61,169 bases of DNA from Actinomycetota bacterium (lineage in GTDB: Bacteria > Actinomycetota > Geothermincolia > Geothermincolales > RBG-13-55-18): the NCBI GenBank assembly GCA_016931915.1, contig JAFGDU010000053.1, positions 1 through 61,169 of the forward strand, in the 5' to 3' direction. Of this stretch, positions 10,582 through 18,891 are shown piece by piece. Position 1 is the first letter of the stretch, and each line of letters begins with the position of its first letter. Under the pieces are notes generated by a model. It was not told the origin of the DNA, ran no database searches, and worked only from the letters and a program-made list of their open reading frames with translations. Made by a program: the position numbers and the translations under genes.

Positions 10582-11139
10582 CTAAAGGCCGAGGTCGTCC
10601 GAGATACCCTGCATGGCTTCCAGGGCCAGGGCCAGGAATTCATCCAGCTCGAACCCGGCCTGCTCGCATTCTATAATCACCTCGCGACGCGCTCCCCTGG
10701 CGAAGGCCTTCTCCTTCATCCGCTTGCGCAGCGAACTCACCTTCACCCCGGCCAGCTGCTTGTCGGGCCGCACCAGTGCGGCCGCCACGATGAGGCCGGT
10801 CACCGTCTCCGAGGACGCGAGGGCGTGCTGCAGCACGGTGGTCCTCTCGCCCAGGCCCAGCCCCTCGGCGTTGTGCATGCGCACCGCGTCCACCATCTCC
10901 GCGGGCTCTCCCCTTTCCTCCAGCATGCGCGCGGCGGTGTCGGCGTGCACGGACATGTCGTCGCCGGTTATCTCCAGGTCGAGGTCGTGCAGCAGTCCCG
11001 TGAGGCCCCACAAATCCTCGTTCTCGCCTTTCTCCCGGGCCAGCCGCCTCATCACCGCCTCGCTGGCGTAGCAGTGCTTGAGCAGGTTCTCCGATTTCAG
11101 GTTGGCTTGAAGCAGTTCCAGCGCTTCTTCTCTCTGCAT
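10582..11139 (-). CDS. HD-domain phosphohydrolase
   Basis: This 185-residue cytosolic protein carries the HD superfamily metal-binding pattern: His in LLKHCYAS, the HD doublet in GLLHDLDLE, His in SVHAD and His-Asn in RMHNAEG. Small stand-alone HD proteins of this type hydrolyse phosphoesters or nucleotides. The substrate cannot be told from sequence. The start is supported by GGGAGGA upstream on the minus strand. It is transcribed alone and converges on the 15-residue-repeat ORF, whose stop is only two bases away. Confidence 0.85.
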   Translation of the reverse strand: MQREEALELLQANLKSENLLKHCYASEAVMRRLAREKGENEDLWGLTGLLHDLDLEITGDDMSVHADTAARMLEERGEPAEMVDAVRMHNAEGLGLGERTTVLQHALASSETVTGLIVAAALVRPDKQLAGVKVSSLRKRMKEKAFARGARREVIIECEQAGFELDEFLALALEAMQGISDDLGL

Positions 11140-11242
11140 ATCTTCCTCCCGTCCGGGTGGCCTTGTCGTAGACTACGTTATCATATAAAGCGGTCATCCC
11201 CACGCATTCGCATCTCTCACTGATCTCATCCTCCAAGTAGTT

Positions 11243-11292
11243 TAAAGATATTTGCCCAGCCGTGTCGATAAACCACAGAGTGATAGGGATAT
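11243..11292 (+). repeat. 50-bp direct repeat, copy 1
   Basis: The 50 bases starting TAAAGATATTTGCCCAGCCG recur at 12541-12590 with only two mismatches. Each copy precedes a lipoprotein gene: this one ends 27 bases before the WG-repeat lipoprotein start. It may carry the promoter or be a recombination footprint. Confidence 0.92.
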
Positions 11293-11319
11293 CTGGTATG
11301 GATTGACGGGGATGATGCT

Positions 11320-12468
11320 TTGTATAAGATTAAAAAGCCTCTCTTAACGATAACTGCTGCTATGCTTTTTTTCCTGGCATCGCTGGCCGTTTTTTCCTGT
11401 GGCAATGGTGCAGATAACAACCAGGTGGGTGATGGCCAAGCAGAAGACCAGCGGACTTATGAAGAGAATCTTTACGGATATATTGACGGGAACGGCGAGA
11501 TGGTAGTAAAACCGCAGTTTGATAGTGCCTCAAGTTTTTCAGAAGGCCTCGCTTCTGTGCGAGTCGGAAATAAACGTGGTTATATAGATCGAAGTGGCGA
11601 GTTCGTTATCGAGCCACAATTCTACAACGCACGCGAATTCTCTGAAGGCCTGGCTGCAGTTGCGGCTGCGGATAGCGGACTGTGGGGATACATCGACAAG
11701 AGTGGAGGTTTCGTAATCGAGCCCCAGTTCATTGATGCGAAATCATTCCATGAAGGCCGGGCGGCGGTGCAATTCAAAGAGGGCGTAATCGACAGGTACG
11801 GATACATCGATAATACGGGACGTATTGTCGCCGAACCCCAGTGGTATAATGCCTATGACTTCTCCGAAGGCTTGGCCCAGGTATGGGAAGCAAACACCGT
11901 CGAATCTCCACGCGGTTTCATCGACCAGACCGGTGAGTACGCTATACCACCAGAACTCCCGGGAATAGATAACTTTGGCGGGAGGGGAGATTTTCACGAC
12001 GGCAGGGCTCTGGTCGGCGGCGATCTCGGATACATCGACAATTCCGGAAAGAAAGTCATTGATATCGAGGGCTTCGACGATTTCGAGCGCTTCTGTGAGG
12101 GCCTGGCTCCTGTGGAAATCGGAGGAAAATGGGGGTTCATCGATATATATGGAAATATTGTTATCGAGCCCCAGTGGGATGCAGTTTCACTTTTTTCTGA
12201 GGGTATTGCGAAGGTTTTCTATTTTGATGAAGATGAAGATGCCTACATCGACATGTCAGGAAATCTACTATTCAGGGCTAGGACCGGATCGGATTTTCAC
12301 GAAGGACTGGCGCTTATTAACGACGGTCCGAAAACAATCGTTGTTGGCGAGGTAGATGAGTCGGAATTCAGATACGGTTACATGGACACATCCGGCAACG
12401 TCGTGATCGAGATTCAGTTCGCAGAGGCCGGCGAATTTTCCGAAGGCCTGGCCTGGGTAAGATACTAA
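11320..12468 (+). CDS. WG-repeat lipoprotein
   Basis: The 382-residue protein begins with a signal peptide and a lipobox-like VFSC at about residue 27, so it is probably an exported lipoprotein. The mature part is seven to eight WG/KWG-type repeats of about 40-45 residues, each like GYIDRSGEFVIEPQF followed by FSEGLA. WG-repeat proteins are thought to act as surface binding scaffolds, but ligands are mostly unknown. The start is TTG 11320, seven bases after GGGGAT. No ATG lies upstream in a good position. It is flanked by repeats shared with the next lipoprotein gene. Confidence 0.88.
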   Translation: MYKIKKPLLTITAAMLFFLASLAVFSCGNGADNNQVGDGQAEDQRTYEENLYGYIDGNGEMVVKPQFDSASSFSEGLASVRVGNKRGYIDRSGEFVIEPQFYNAREFSEGLAAVAAADSGLWGYIDKSGGFVIEPQFIDAKSFHEGRAAVQFKEGVIDRYGYIDNTGRIVAEPQWYNAYDFSEGLAQVWEANTVESPRGFIDQTGEYAIPPELPGIDNFGGRGDFHDGRALVGGDLGYIDNSGKKVIDIEGFDDFERFCEGLAPVEIGGKWGFIDIYGNIVIEPQWDAVSLFSEGIAKVFYFDEDEDAYIDMSGNLLFRARTGSDFHEGLALINDGPKTIVVGEVDESEFRYGYMDTSGNVVIEIQFAEAGEFSEGLAWVRY

Positions 12469-12483
12469 GATGCTTGTAAGGTG

Positions 12484-12503
12484 GGGTCGGGTCTCGAATA
12501 TCG
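12484..12503 (+). repeat. GGGTCGGGTCTCGAATATCG repeat, copy 1
   Basis: This 20-base sequence lies 15 bases after the WG-repeat gene stop and recurs exactly at 13341-13360, 4 bases after the stop of the next lipoprotein gene. It resembles the GGGGTCAGGTCTTGAAT inverted-repeat end at 21628, so it may be a relict end of the same element family. Confidence 0.8.
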
Positions 12504-12540
12504 GGTAATAAGGCGGATTTTTCTCATCCTCTGCATACTC

Positions 12541-12590
12541 TAAAGATATTTTCCCAGCCGTGTCGATAAACCACAGAGCGATAGGGATAT
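12541..12590 (+). repeat. 50-bp direct repeat, copy 2
   Basis: This is the second copy of the 11243-11292 repeat, with two mismatches in 50 bases. It lies 53 bases before the start of the LolA/LppX-like lipoprotein gene. Confidence 0.92.
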
Positions 12591-12643
12591 TTCGATTACA
12601 GATCAACGGGGTCGCAGTGATTCAATACCGAGAGGCATGGAGA

Positions 12644-13336
12644 ATGCAAGGGCGAAGTACCGTATGGTTGTTGTTTGCGATCACGATATCCCTGCTTCTG
12701 CTAATAGTCGGTTGTGGAGATAAAATCGGGACAGAAAGCGGGGAATCAATAACGGCTGATGTCGTGATAGAACGGTGCAAGGAAGCCATGGATAAGGTAG
12801 AAAGCGCTCATGTCGAAAGCAAGCATTATTTCAAGTACGAAGATCAGGACCTTCATGATGTATTCAGGGAAGCTGACTACTATGAGGAATTACCCGACAA
12901 GACGCATATCGTATACAGAGAGAAATATGACACTGAATATACAGAGGAATGGCTTCTGGGCGAAACAAGATATATCAAATACGCCAATGGTGATATCGCT
13001 GAAGAGAGACTGGCAACGCCCAACGAGGTGATGTTCAAAGAGATATATGTGTTTAACTCTCCCGAGGCCATCGAAGAACCCGAGATGCTGGCTGATGAAA
13101 CGGTCGACGGCATCGAATGCGCGGTGATCACTACGGCGATCCTCCCCTTAGACCCCGAAGGGGAATACCGGATTACGTTTTATATCGGCAAGGAAGATTA
13201 CCGTATCGTAAAAGGCGTAAGGGAGATATTCTACTCTGCTGAGATAACCGGAAAGGACAGCGATTACTGGGAGATCAAAGAGTCAAGGTATCTGGACTAT
13301 GACAAGAAGCATGATTTCACTCCTCCCGAACCATAA
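12644..13336 (+). CDS. Putative LppX/LolA-like lipoprotein
   Basis: The 230-residue protein starts with a typical lipoprotein signal (hydrophobic core LLLLIVGC, lipobox VGC near residue 25). The mature domain is rich in antiparallel strands (VESKHYFKY, THIVYREKYD, RYIKYANGD, YRITFYIGKEDYRIVKGV). This pattern is like the LolA/LppX/LprG lipid-carrier fold and related DUF lipoproteins; the fold call is inference. I chose ATG 12644, 8 bases after GAGG, because it opens directly into the signal peptide. The longer frame from 12560 would put the signal inside. It shares flanking repeats with the preceding WG-repeat gene. Confidence 0.75.
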   Translation: MQGRSTVWLLFAITISLLLLIVGCGDKIGTESGESITADVVIERCKEAMDKVESAHVESKHYFKYEDQDLHDVFREADYYEELPDKTHIVYREKYDTEYTEEWLLGETRYIKYANGDIAEERLATPNEVMFKEIYVFNSPEAIEEPEMLADETVDGIECAVITTAILPLDPEGEYRITFYIGKEDYRIVKGVREIFYSAEITGKDSDYWEIKESRYLDYDKKHDFTPPEP

Positions 13337-13340
13337 AGAC

Positions 13341-13360
13341 GGGTCGGGTCTCGAATATCG
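13341..13360 (+). repeat. GGGTCGGGTCTCGAATATCG repeat, copy 2
   Basis: Exact second copy of the 12484-12503 sequence, directly after the second lipoprotein gene. Confidence 0.8.
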
Positions 13361-13446
13361 ATTAATCAGGTAGAATATGGTAAGCATTGCTCTATATTCG
13401 ATTTTAATGGTTCGGCTCTTGTGATGATAGGCACGGAGGGAATCAA

Positions 13447-13638
13447 ATGACAATCGCCTGGTTTTCACTGGGGATTTCCGCTTTTTTTATTTCGCTAGCA
13501 GTTGGTCTGGTATTGATAGCGATGGGAGTGGCCATGATCGTAAAGAGAAATAGAGTAGCGGAACTTACAATTAGAACATTCGGGAGATTTTCGTTGAATG
13601 GTGCTGCTGGAGTGATAATCTTCATGTCGGTTAAATAG
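13447..13638 (+). CDS. Small two-segment membrane protein
   Basis: This 63-residue protein has one long hydrophobic helix (residues 4-33), a basic turn (VKRNRVAELTIR) and a second weaker hydrophobic stretch at the C-terminus. No family is recognised. GGAGGG at 13435-13440, six bases before the ATG, makes it likely to be translated. It stands alone between the lipoprotein cassettes and the TetR regulator. Confidence 0.55.
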   Translation: MTIAWFSLGISAFFISLAVGLVLIAMGVAMIVKRNRVAELTIRTFGRFSLNGAAGVIIFMSVK

Positions 13639-13711
13639 GCAATTCGATAAGTGGCGATGCACGATCGCAGGGTGACCTTCCTTCTTTCCATATAAAACCA
13701 CGCTTAATGTA

Positions 13712-13740
13712 TTGACAGCGGACGGTCATTGTTATATAAA
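13712..13740 (+). promoter_or_regulatory. Sigma-70 promoter upstream of tetR
   Basis: TTGACA (13712-13717) and TATAAA (13735-13740) have a 17-base spacer, close to ideal. The predicted transcript starts near 13747, just before the palindromic operator, leaving a leader of about 130 bases before the TetR start. Confidence 0.8.
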
Positions 13741-13759
13741 TAGTAGCGCTAGAGGGGCG

Positions 13760-13773
13760 AGTGAGCGCTCACT
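13760..13773. promoter_or_regulatory. TetR-type palindromic operator
   Basis: AGTGAGCGCTCACT is a perfect 14-base palindrome just downstream of the predicted transcription start. TetR-family lipid regulators often bind TGAGYGxxCRCTCA-like sites. The regulator encoded next is the obvious ligand, giving autorepression and control of the acyl-CoA genes that follow. Confidence 0.7.
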
Positions 13774-13880
13774 TTTTTGGTAGGGTAACATGGCCGGCTG
13801 CGAGCGTCTTCTTCGCCAACGGCAAGGATACGTGGAAACGGACCTGTCTACCTCAGGCAGGCTTTGCGAGGGGGACGTAG

Positions 13881-14510
13881 ATGGCGAAGGGGAACCGCCG
13901 CAATGAGATCATCCTGGCCTCCATCGATGCTTTCTCGCGCACCAATTACGAGAAGGCGACGACGGCGCTCCTGGCCCGGGAGGCGGGTATCGCGGAGGGC
14001 ACACTGTACAAGTATTTCCCGAGCAAGAAGGAGCTCTTCCTGGCCTGCTGCCGCTATATCGAGGATATACTAATCACGCGCTACGATGCTATCTACAAAG
14101 AGTGCAAGGACCAGCCGCTGGAATCCCTCAAGCGCATCGCGGCGAGCTACCTTGACTTCGTACGCGAGAACCCGAGCATGCGCAAGTTCCTGGCCTTCGT
14201 CCTCAACAACAGCTTCGACGATGATTTCCGGCGGGAACTGGAGGGTTTCATCAACCTCAACATCCGGGCCACCGAGCGCATGGTGAGAAGGGCGCAGGAG
14301 TTGGGGAAGGTGAGGAAGGATATCAACCCCCGCGTAGTGGCCTGGTTTTACGTGGGAGGCTATTTCACCCTCATCCTCATGACGGAGATGGGAGCCGAGG
14401 AAGTTGAGGACCCAGTCTTCATGGACAGGTACCTGAATATCCTCTACGCGGCGCAAGCCGACCTGCCGCAGGATACCGTTGCCGGCAGAAGCGGTGATGA
14501 ACGCGCATGA
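13881..14510 (+). CDS. TetR-family transcriptional regulator
   Basis: A 209-residue repressor with an N-terminal HTH: ATTALLAREAGIAEGTLYKYF and PSKKELFLACC match the TetR recognition region. The C-terminal ligand domain is divergent. GAGGGGG six bases before ATG 13881 supports the start. It heads a run of acyl-CoA genes, so an acyl-CoA or fatty acid effector is likely (inference). It has its own promoter and operator upstream. Confidence 0.92.
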   Translation: MAKGNRRNEIILASIDAFSRTNYEKATTALLAREAGIAEGTLYKYFPSKKELFLACCRYIEDILITRYDAIYKECKDQPLESLKRIAASYLDFVRENPSMRKFLAFVLNNSFDDDFRRELEGFINLNIRATERMVRRAQELGKVRKDINPRVVAWFYVGGYFTLILMTEMGAEEVEDPVFMDRYLNILYAAQADLPQDTVAGRSGDERA

Positions 14511-14579
14511 TTATTGGCCGGGTCGGAACGACATTATGGTTTTCCAGGACGCATGGAGGGCATGGAAAGAGGTGGTGAT

Positions 14580-16307
14580 ATGACCCCGGAGGAGAAGAAA
14601 AAGATACAAAGAGCCAAACTCTGGCTGGGATGGCGGCTGCTGCGCTCCCTCGGGCTGTTCATGGCGGACGAGTACCGGCGGGGCACGCTGTGGGAGAACC
14701 TGCGGGCTATCGCAAAAGGGAGATCAATAAGCGCGATAGCCAGGGAGATGTCCCACGCAGAGCTCCTGGAGGAGAAGGCCGCCAAGCTGGGCGACCGGCC
14801 ATTCCTCTACTTTAAGGACCAGGTCTTCAGCTACCGCGAAATGGATGAGAACGCCAACCGGGTGGCCAACTTCCTGCGGGAGCGGGGGGGAGGACCGGGC
14901 GCAGGCCTGGCCATCATCATGAAGAACTCCCCCCGCTGGCTGGATGTCTTCTTCGGCCTGGAGAAGCTGGGCATGTATGTCGTGCCCGTTAACATCGCTT
15001 TGAGGGGGGACCAGCTTGCCCACGTGCTCAACAACTCCCAGGCGACATACGTGGTCATCGACCACGACCTGCTCCCCATCTACGAGCCGGTCACGGACAA
15101 GCTCGAGAGCGAGATGAAGGTCATCGTCAATACCGACGGTGCCCCCGATATATCAACCCTCCCCGATGGCATGGAGAGCCTGGAGGGGGCGTACGGCCCG
15201 GACGCCGACGCCTCTAAACCGGCGGTGCGCTACGATCCCGAGGACCTGTGCGCGCTCATGTACACCTCGGGCACCACCGGTCTGCCCAAAGGGGTCGTCT
15301 ACCGCTACAAGACAAGCAACGTCAAGCCCATCTCCATCGTGGGGCGGTTGCTCACGGACAGCCGCGACGTAGCTTATACCTGCTATCCCCTCTTCCACGC
15401 CAACGCCCTCTTCCTCACCGTCACCCCTACCCTGCACTGCGAGGGGAGCATGGCCCTGGGCGAGAGGTTCAGCGCCAGCCGCTTCTGGGACGAGCTGCGC
15501 CGGTACAGGGCCACCACCTTCAACGGCCTGGGGGCGGTGATGCCCATCCTCATGAAGCAACCGGAAAAACCGAACGACCGGGACAACCAGGTGCGTTTCA
15601 TCCTCTCGGCGGGCTGCCCCACCGACATGTGGGTGGCCTTCGAGGAACGCTTCGGGGTGAACATCTACGAGGGTTACGGTGCCGTGGACGGAGGCGGTGT
15701 GCTGCTGGTCAACTTCGGCACCGCCCCGGTGGGCTCCATGGGCAAGCCCCTCGGGGCCAAGGTGAGGGTCGTGGACCCCGGGGGAAAAGACGTACCCTCG
15801 GGGGTCAACGGCGAGCTAATCTGCTATGTGGGCGAGCGTAAGGGTACGGTCGAGTATTACCGCAACGCCGAGGCCACCAACGAGAAGGTGAGGGACGGAT
15901 GGCTCTACACCGGCGACCTGGTCCACACCGACGAGGACGGCTACATATATTTCGTCGGCCGCAACACCGAGTCCATGCGTGTCAAAGGGGAGAACGTTTC
16001 CGCCTACGAGGTGGAGCAGGCCGTGCTCAAGCACCCCGACGTCCTGGAGTGCGCGGTGTACGCCGTCCCCTCGGAGCTGGCGGAGGACGAGATCATGGTC
16101 ACCCTGGTGCCGGTGGAGGGCAAGACCGTCGATCCCGCCACCCTGCCGGATTTCCTCTCGAGCGAGCTGGCCAAGTTCGCCGTACCGCGTTACTATCGCG
16201 TCATCGACGCGCTGCCCAAGACCGAGACCCACCGCGTGATCAAGAAGGAACTCGAGAAGCTGGGGGTAACCCCGGACACCTACGACAGGGAAAGGAAGGG
16301 AAGCTAG
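14580..16307 (+). CDS. AMP-dependent acyl-CoA synthetase (FadD/FATP-like)
   Basis: An adenylate-forming ligase of 575 residues that should activate a carboxylic acid to its CoA thioester. The P-loop is YTSGTTGLPKGVVYRYK, and the hinge region is GYIYFVGRNTESMRVKGENVS followed by YEVEQAVLKHP. The usual YGxTE motif reads YEGYGAVDGGGVLL, with the Glu replaced, which is unusual and may reflect a distinct substrate pocket. A catalytic Lys is present near the C-terminus (KTETHRVIKKEL). ATG 14580 follows AGAGGTGG. The stop is directly followed by the thiolase ATG, so the two are co-translated. Substrate chain length cannot be told. Confidence 0.9.
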   Translation: MTPEEKKKIQRAKLWLGWRLLRSLGLFMADEYRRGTLWENLRAIAKGRSISAIAREMSHAELLEEKAAKLGDRPFLYFKDQVFSYREMDENANRVANFLRERGGGPGAGLAIIMKNSPRWLDVFFGLEKLGMYVVPVNIALRGDQLAHVLNNSQATYVVIDHDLLPIYEPVTDKLESEMKVIVNTDGAPDISTLPDGMESLEGAYGPDADASKPAVRYDPEDLCALMYTSGTTGLPKGVVYRYKTSNVKPISIVGRLLTDSRDVAYTCYPLFHANALFLTVTPTLHCEGSMALGERFSASRFWDELRRYRATTFNGLGAVMPILMKQPEKPNDRDNQVRFILSAGCPTDMWVAFEERFGVNIYEGYGAVDGGGVLLVNFGTAPVGSMGKPLGAKVRVVDPGGKDVPSGVNGELICYVGERKGTVEYYRNAEATNEKVRDGWLYTGDLVHTDEDGYIYFVGRNTESMRVKGENVSAYEVEQAVLKHPDVLECAVYAVPSELAEDEIMVTLVPVEGKTVDPATLPDFLSSELAKFAVPRYYRVIDALPKTETHRVIKKELEKLGVTPDTYDRERKGS

Positions 16308-17555
16308 ATGGCAGACGACGTCTTTATCCTCGGGGTGGGCATGATCCGCTTCAAGAAGTACCCCGAGAAGAGCATCAAGCAGATGACCGCCGAGGCCATG
16401 CAGGCCCTCTTCGAGGACGTGCCGGTGGACAAGGACGATATCGAGGCGGCCTGGTTCTCCAACTCGGGCTGGGGCATGAGCCAGATGCAGCATTGCATAC
16501 GGGGCCAGGTGGCCCTGTCTCCCCTGGGCATCCAGGGCATCCCCATCACCAACGTGGAGAATGCCTGCGCCGGAGCGTCCACCGCCATACACGGGGCATG
16601 GACGGCGGTCAAGGCGGGCCTCTACGATATAGTGCTCGCCGTCGGCGCCGAGAAGGTCTACTTCCCCGAGGACAAGGCCAAGATGTTCGAGGGCTTCGCC
16701 TCCGGTGCGGACGTGGAGTTCGTGCACGGCATGATCGCGGCCTTCCAGGCCGATGCCGCCAGGAAGGCCGCCGAGGCCAAGGCGGAGGGCAAGGAGAAGA
16801 AGGGCGGCGGCCACACCGCCTTCATGGATATCTACGCCATGGGTGCACGCATGCACATGAAGGCATTCGGCACCACCCAGAGGCAGCTCGCGGTCATCGC
16901 CGCCAAGAACCACCATTGCGGCTCCATGAACCCCATGGCCCAGTACCAGATGGACATGACGGTGGAGGATGTCCTGGAGGACTACCAGGTGGCCTATCCC
17001 CTCACGCGGGCCATGTGCGCGCCCATAGGGGACGGCTCCGCCGCGGCCATCATCTGCTCCGAGCGGGCCCTGAAGAGATTCCCGGATGCGAAACCGGTGC
17101 GCATCCGCGCCTCCGTGCTCGCCTCCGGGTCGCTTCCGGACAGCGGTCTGGAGGGAATAGGTAATCGCGCCAGCCGGCGCGCCTACGAGGTAGCCGGCCT
17201 GGGACCGGAGGACCTGGACGTCGCCGAGGTACACGACGCCACCGCCTTCGGCGAGCTGCTGCAGTACGAGGAGATGGGCTTCTGTCCCGAAGGCGAGGGC
17301 GGCCCCTTCGCCGAGTCCGGGGCCACGTCCCTGGGAGGCAAGCTGCCGGTCAACCCCTCGGGTGGGCTGGAATGCCGCGGGCATCCCATAGGCGCCTCCG
17401 GCCTGGCCCAGACCTACGAGCTGGTGACCCAGCTGCGGGGCGCGGCCGGACCGCGGCAGGTGGAGGGGGCGCGCATCGCCCTGGCCGAGAACGGCGGCGG
17501 CTTCATCGGCATGGGCGAGGCGGCCATGTGCGTTCATATATTCGAAAAGGTGTGA
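16308..17555 (+). CDS. SCP-x type thiolase / acetyl-CoA acetyltransferase-like protein
   Basis: A 415-residue thiolase-fold protein of the lipid-transfer (SCP-x) subgroup. The nucleophilic Cys is in NVENACAGAS (C87), and the C-terminal His motifs are VHDATAFGE and GHPIGASGLAQ. It lacks the second catalytic Cys of classical thiolases, as is usual in this subgroup. Members cleave or condense branched or steroid-like 3-ketoacyl-CoAs. A charged Lys/Glu/Ala insertion (about 149-165, AARKAAEAKAEGKEKKGG) is odd. It begins immediately after the acyl-CoA synthetase stop. Confidence 0.88.
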   Translation: MADDVFILGVGMIRFKKYPEKSIKQMTAEAMQALFEDVPVDKDDIEAAWFSNSGWGMSQMQHCIRGQVALSPLGIQGIPITNVENACAGASTAIHGAWTAVKAGLYDIVLAVGAEKVYFPEDKAKMFEGFASGADVEFVHGMIAAFQADAARKAAEAKAEGKEKKGGGHTAFMDIYAMGARMHMKAFGTTQRQLAVIAAKNHHCGSMNPMAQYQMDMTVEDVLEDYQVAYPLTRAMCAPIGDGSAAAIICSERALKRFPDAKPVRIRASVLASGSLPDSGLEGIGNRASRRAYEVAGLGPEDLDVAEVHDATAFGELLQYEEMGFCPEGEGGPFAESGATSLGGKLPVNPSGGLECRGHPIGASGLAQTYELVTQLRGAAGPRQVEGARIALAENGGGFIGMGEAAMCVHIFEKV

Positions 17556-17737
17556 CGGTACCTCGAACCGTCGTCGAAGCTGTTGCAGCGGAGGTAAGGC
17601 GCGACATGTCCCGCGCGCGATCGCCTGCGGATCGAGTATCGGGGGCGCGAGCCATTTTATATAGGCGATACGGATGGTCAATACCGGGCCGTTAGGCTGG
17701 CGGCGCAGGGTAAAAGAAGGATAAGGGGGTATGCGGA

Positions 17738-18874
17738 ATGAGAACGGATGTGAGCGAAGAGCTCAAGATGCTGGACGGCATGGCGAGGGACTTCGCAGCC
17801 AGGGAGCTGCTGGAAGAGCGGGAGGAACACGACCACTATCCCTTCGGCCCGTTGTTCGAGGGTGTCCTGGCCAAAGCTACGGAGGTAGGGTTTTTTACGG
17901 TCATGCTTCCGGAGGATGCGGGTGGTTCCGCTGAGCCGGTATCAGCCCTCTGCCTGGTCCTCGACGAGGTCTGCCAGGTGGACGCCAGCCTGGGGGGCAC
18001 CATCTTCACCAACGCCCTGGCGCAGGAGATCATCAGGCAGGCCGGTGGGACGAGCCTGCTCGAGGAGATAGCGTCCGAGGATGGCTCCTTCCAGCAGGCC
18101 CTCATCGCCTTTCCGTCCTTCAATAATCCGGGCGAGGTCGAGAACGCCGCCCGGGCGGTCGCAAAGGACGGGGGATACGAGCTGTCCGGCAGCGTGGAAT
18201 ACGTGGTGCTGGGGGGTCTGGTCAAGAGCGCCCTCCTGCCCGCCAGGATAGAAGGGTCCGAAGGATATTCCTTCTTCCTGGTGGACCTCAAGGACGGGGG
18301 AGTGGATGCCTCCGATCCCGTGCTCAGCCTGGGCATGCACGCCTGCCCGTCGGTTGACCTCACCCTCTCCGCGGTGCCCGGCCGTCTGGTCGGAGCGGAG
18401 GGAGAGGGGAGCGCCTACTTCGAGGCGGCGGCGGACCGGCTCAGCGTGGCGGCCGCGGCCATGGCGGCGGGAACGATGAAAGGCTCTTTCGGCGAAGCGC
18501 TGGAGTACAGCAAGCAGAGGGAGCAGGGCGGAAGGCTCATCGTGAACTGGTCCGAGTTGAGGATGCTCCTGGCGAACGCGGCCGTCAAGGTGAAGGTCGC
18601 CGACCTGCTGGTGGAGAGCGCTTCCCGTGCCGTGGACCGCGAGGAGCCGGGATGGCAGCTGGCCTCCAGGGCCGCCGCCCTGCAGGTTCAGGAGATGGCC
18701 GCCGAGACGACCACCGACGGCATCCAGATGCTGGGCGGGTACGGCTACATGAAGGACTACGGGCAGGAGAAACGTTTCCGCGACGCCAAGCAGATCCAGT
18801 CACTCATGGGCATCACTCCCCTGCGTCGGCTGGGCTACATCAAGCGCATAGTCGACGGGGAAGCGGCCTGGTGA
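17738..18874 (+). CDS. Acyl-CoA dehydrogenase-like protein, probably inactive subunit
   Basis: A 378-residue acyl-CoA dehydrogenase-fold protein. The C-terminal domain is recognisable (LGGYGYMKDYGQEKRFRDAK), but the YEGT motif carrying the catalytic Glu of most family members reads SLMGI. The TEPGAGSD flavin-contact segment of the middle domain is also not visible. The active homologue lies 17 bases downstream. In actinobacterial steroid catabolism, paired FadE proteins form heterotetramers with one degenerate subunit, and I infer the same here. AAGGGGGT seven bases before ATG 17738 sets the start. Confidence 0.82.
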   Translation: MRTDVSEELKMLDGMARDFAARELLEEREEHDHYPFGPLFEGVLAKATEVGFFTVMLPEDAGGSAEPVSALCLVLDEVCQVDASLGGTIFTNALAQEIIRQAGGTSLLEEIASEDGSFQQALIAFPSFNNPGEVENAARAVAKDGGYELSGSVEYVVLGGLVKSALLPARIEGSEGYSFFLVDLKDGGVDASDPVLSLGMHACPSVDLTLSAVPGRLVGAEGEGSAYFEAAADRLSVAAAAMAAGTMKGSFGEALEYSKQREQGGRLIVNWSELRMLLANAAVKVKVADLLVESASRAVDREEPGWQLASRAAALQVQEMAAETTTDGIQMLGGYGYMKDYGQEKRFRDAKQIQSLMGITPLRRLGYIKRIVDGEAAW

Positions 18875-18891
18875 GGATAGGGGGTAACGAC

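Noticed and set aside
15816..17681. Very long minus-strand open frame opposite the acyl-CoA ligase and thiolase
   Set aside because: It is a high-GC shadow: the plus-strand proteins show catalytic motifs throughout, while the minus-strand product is His/Gly/Leu-rich without motifs.
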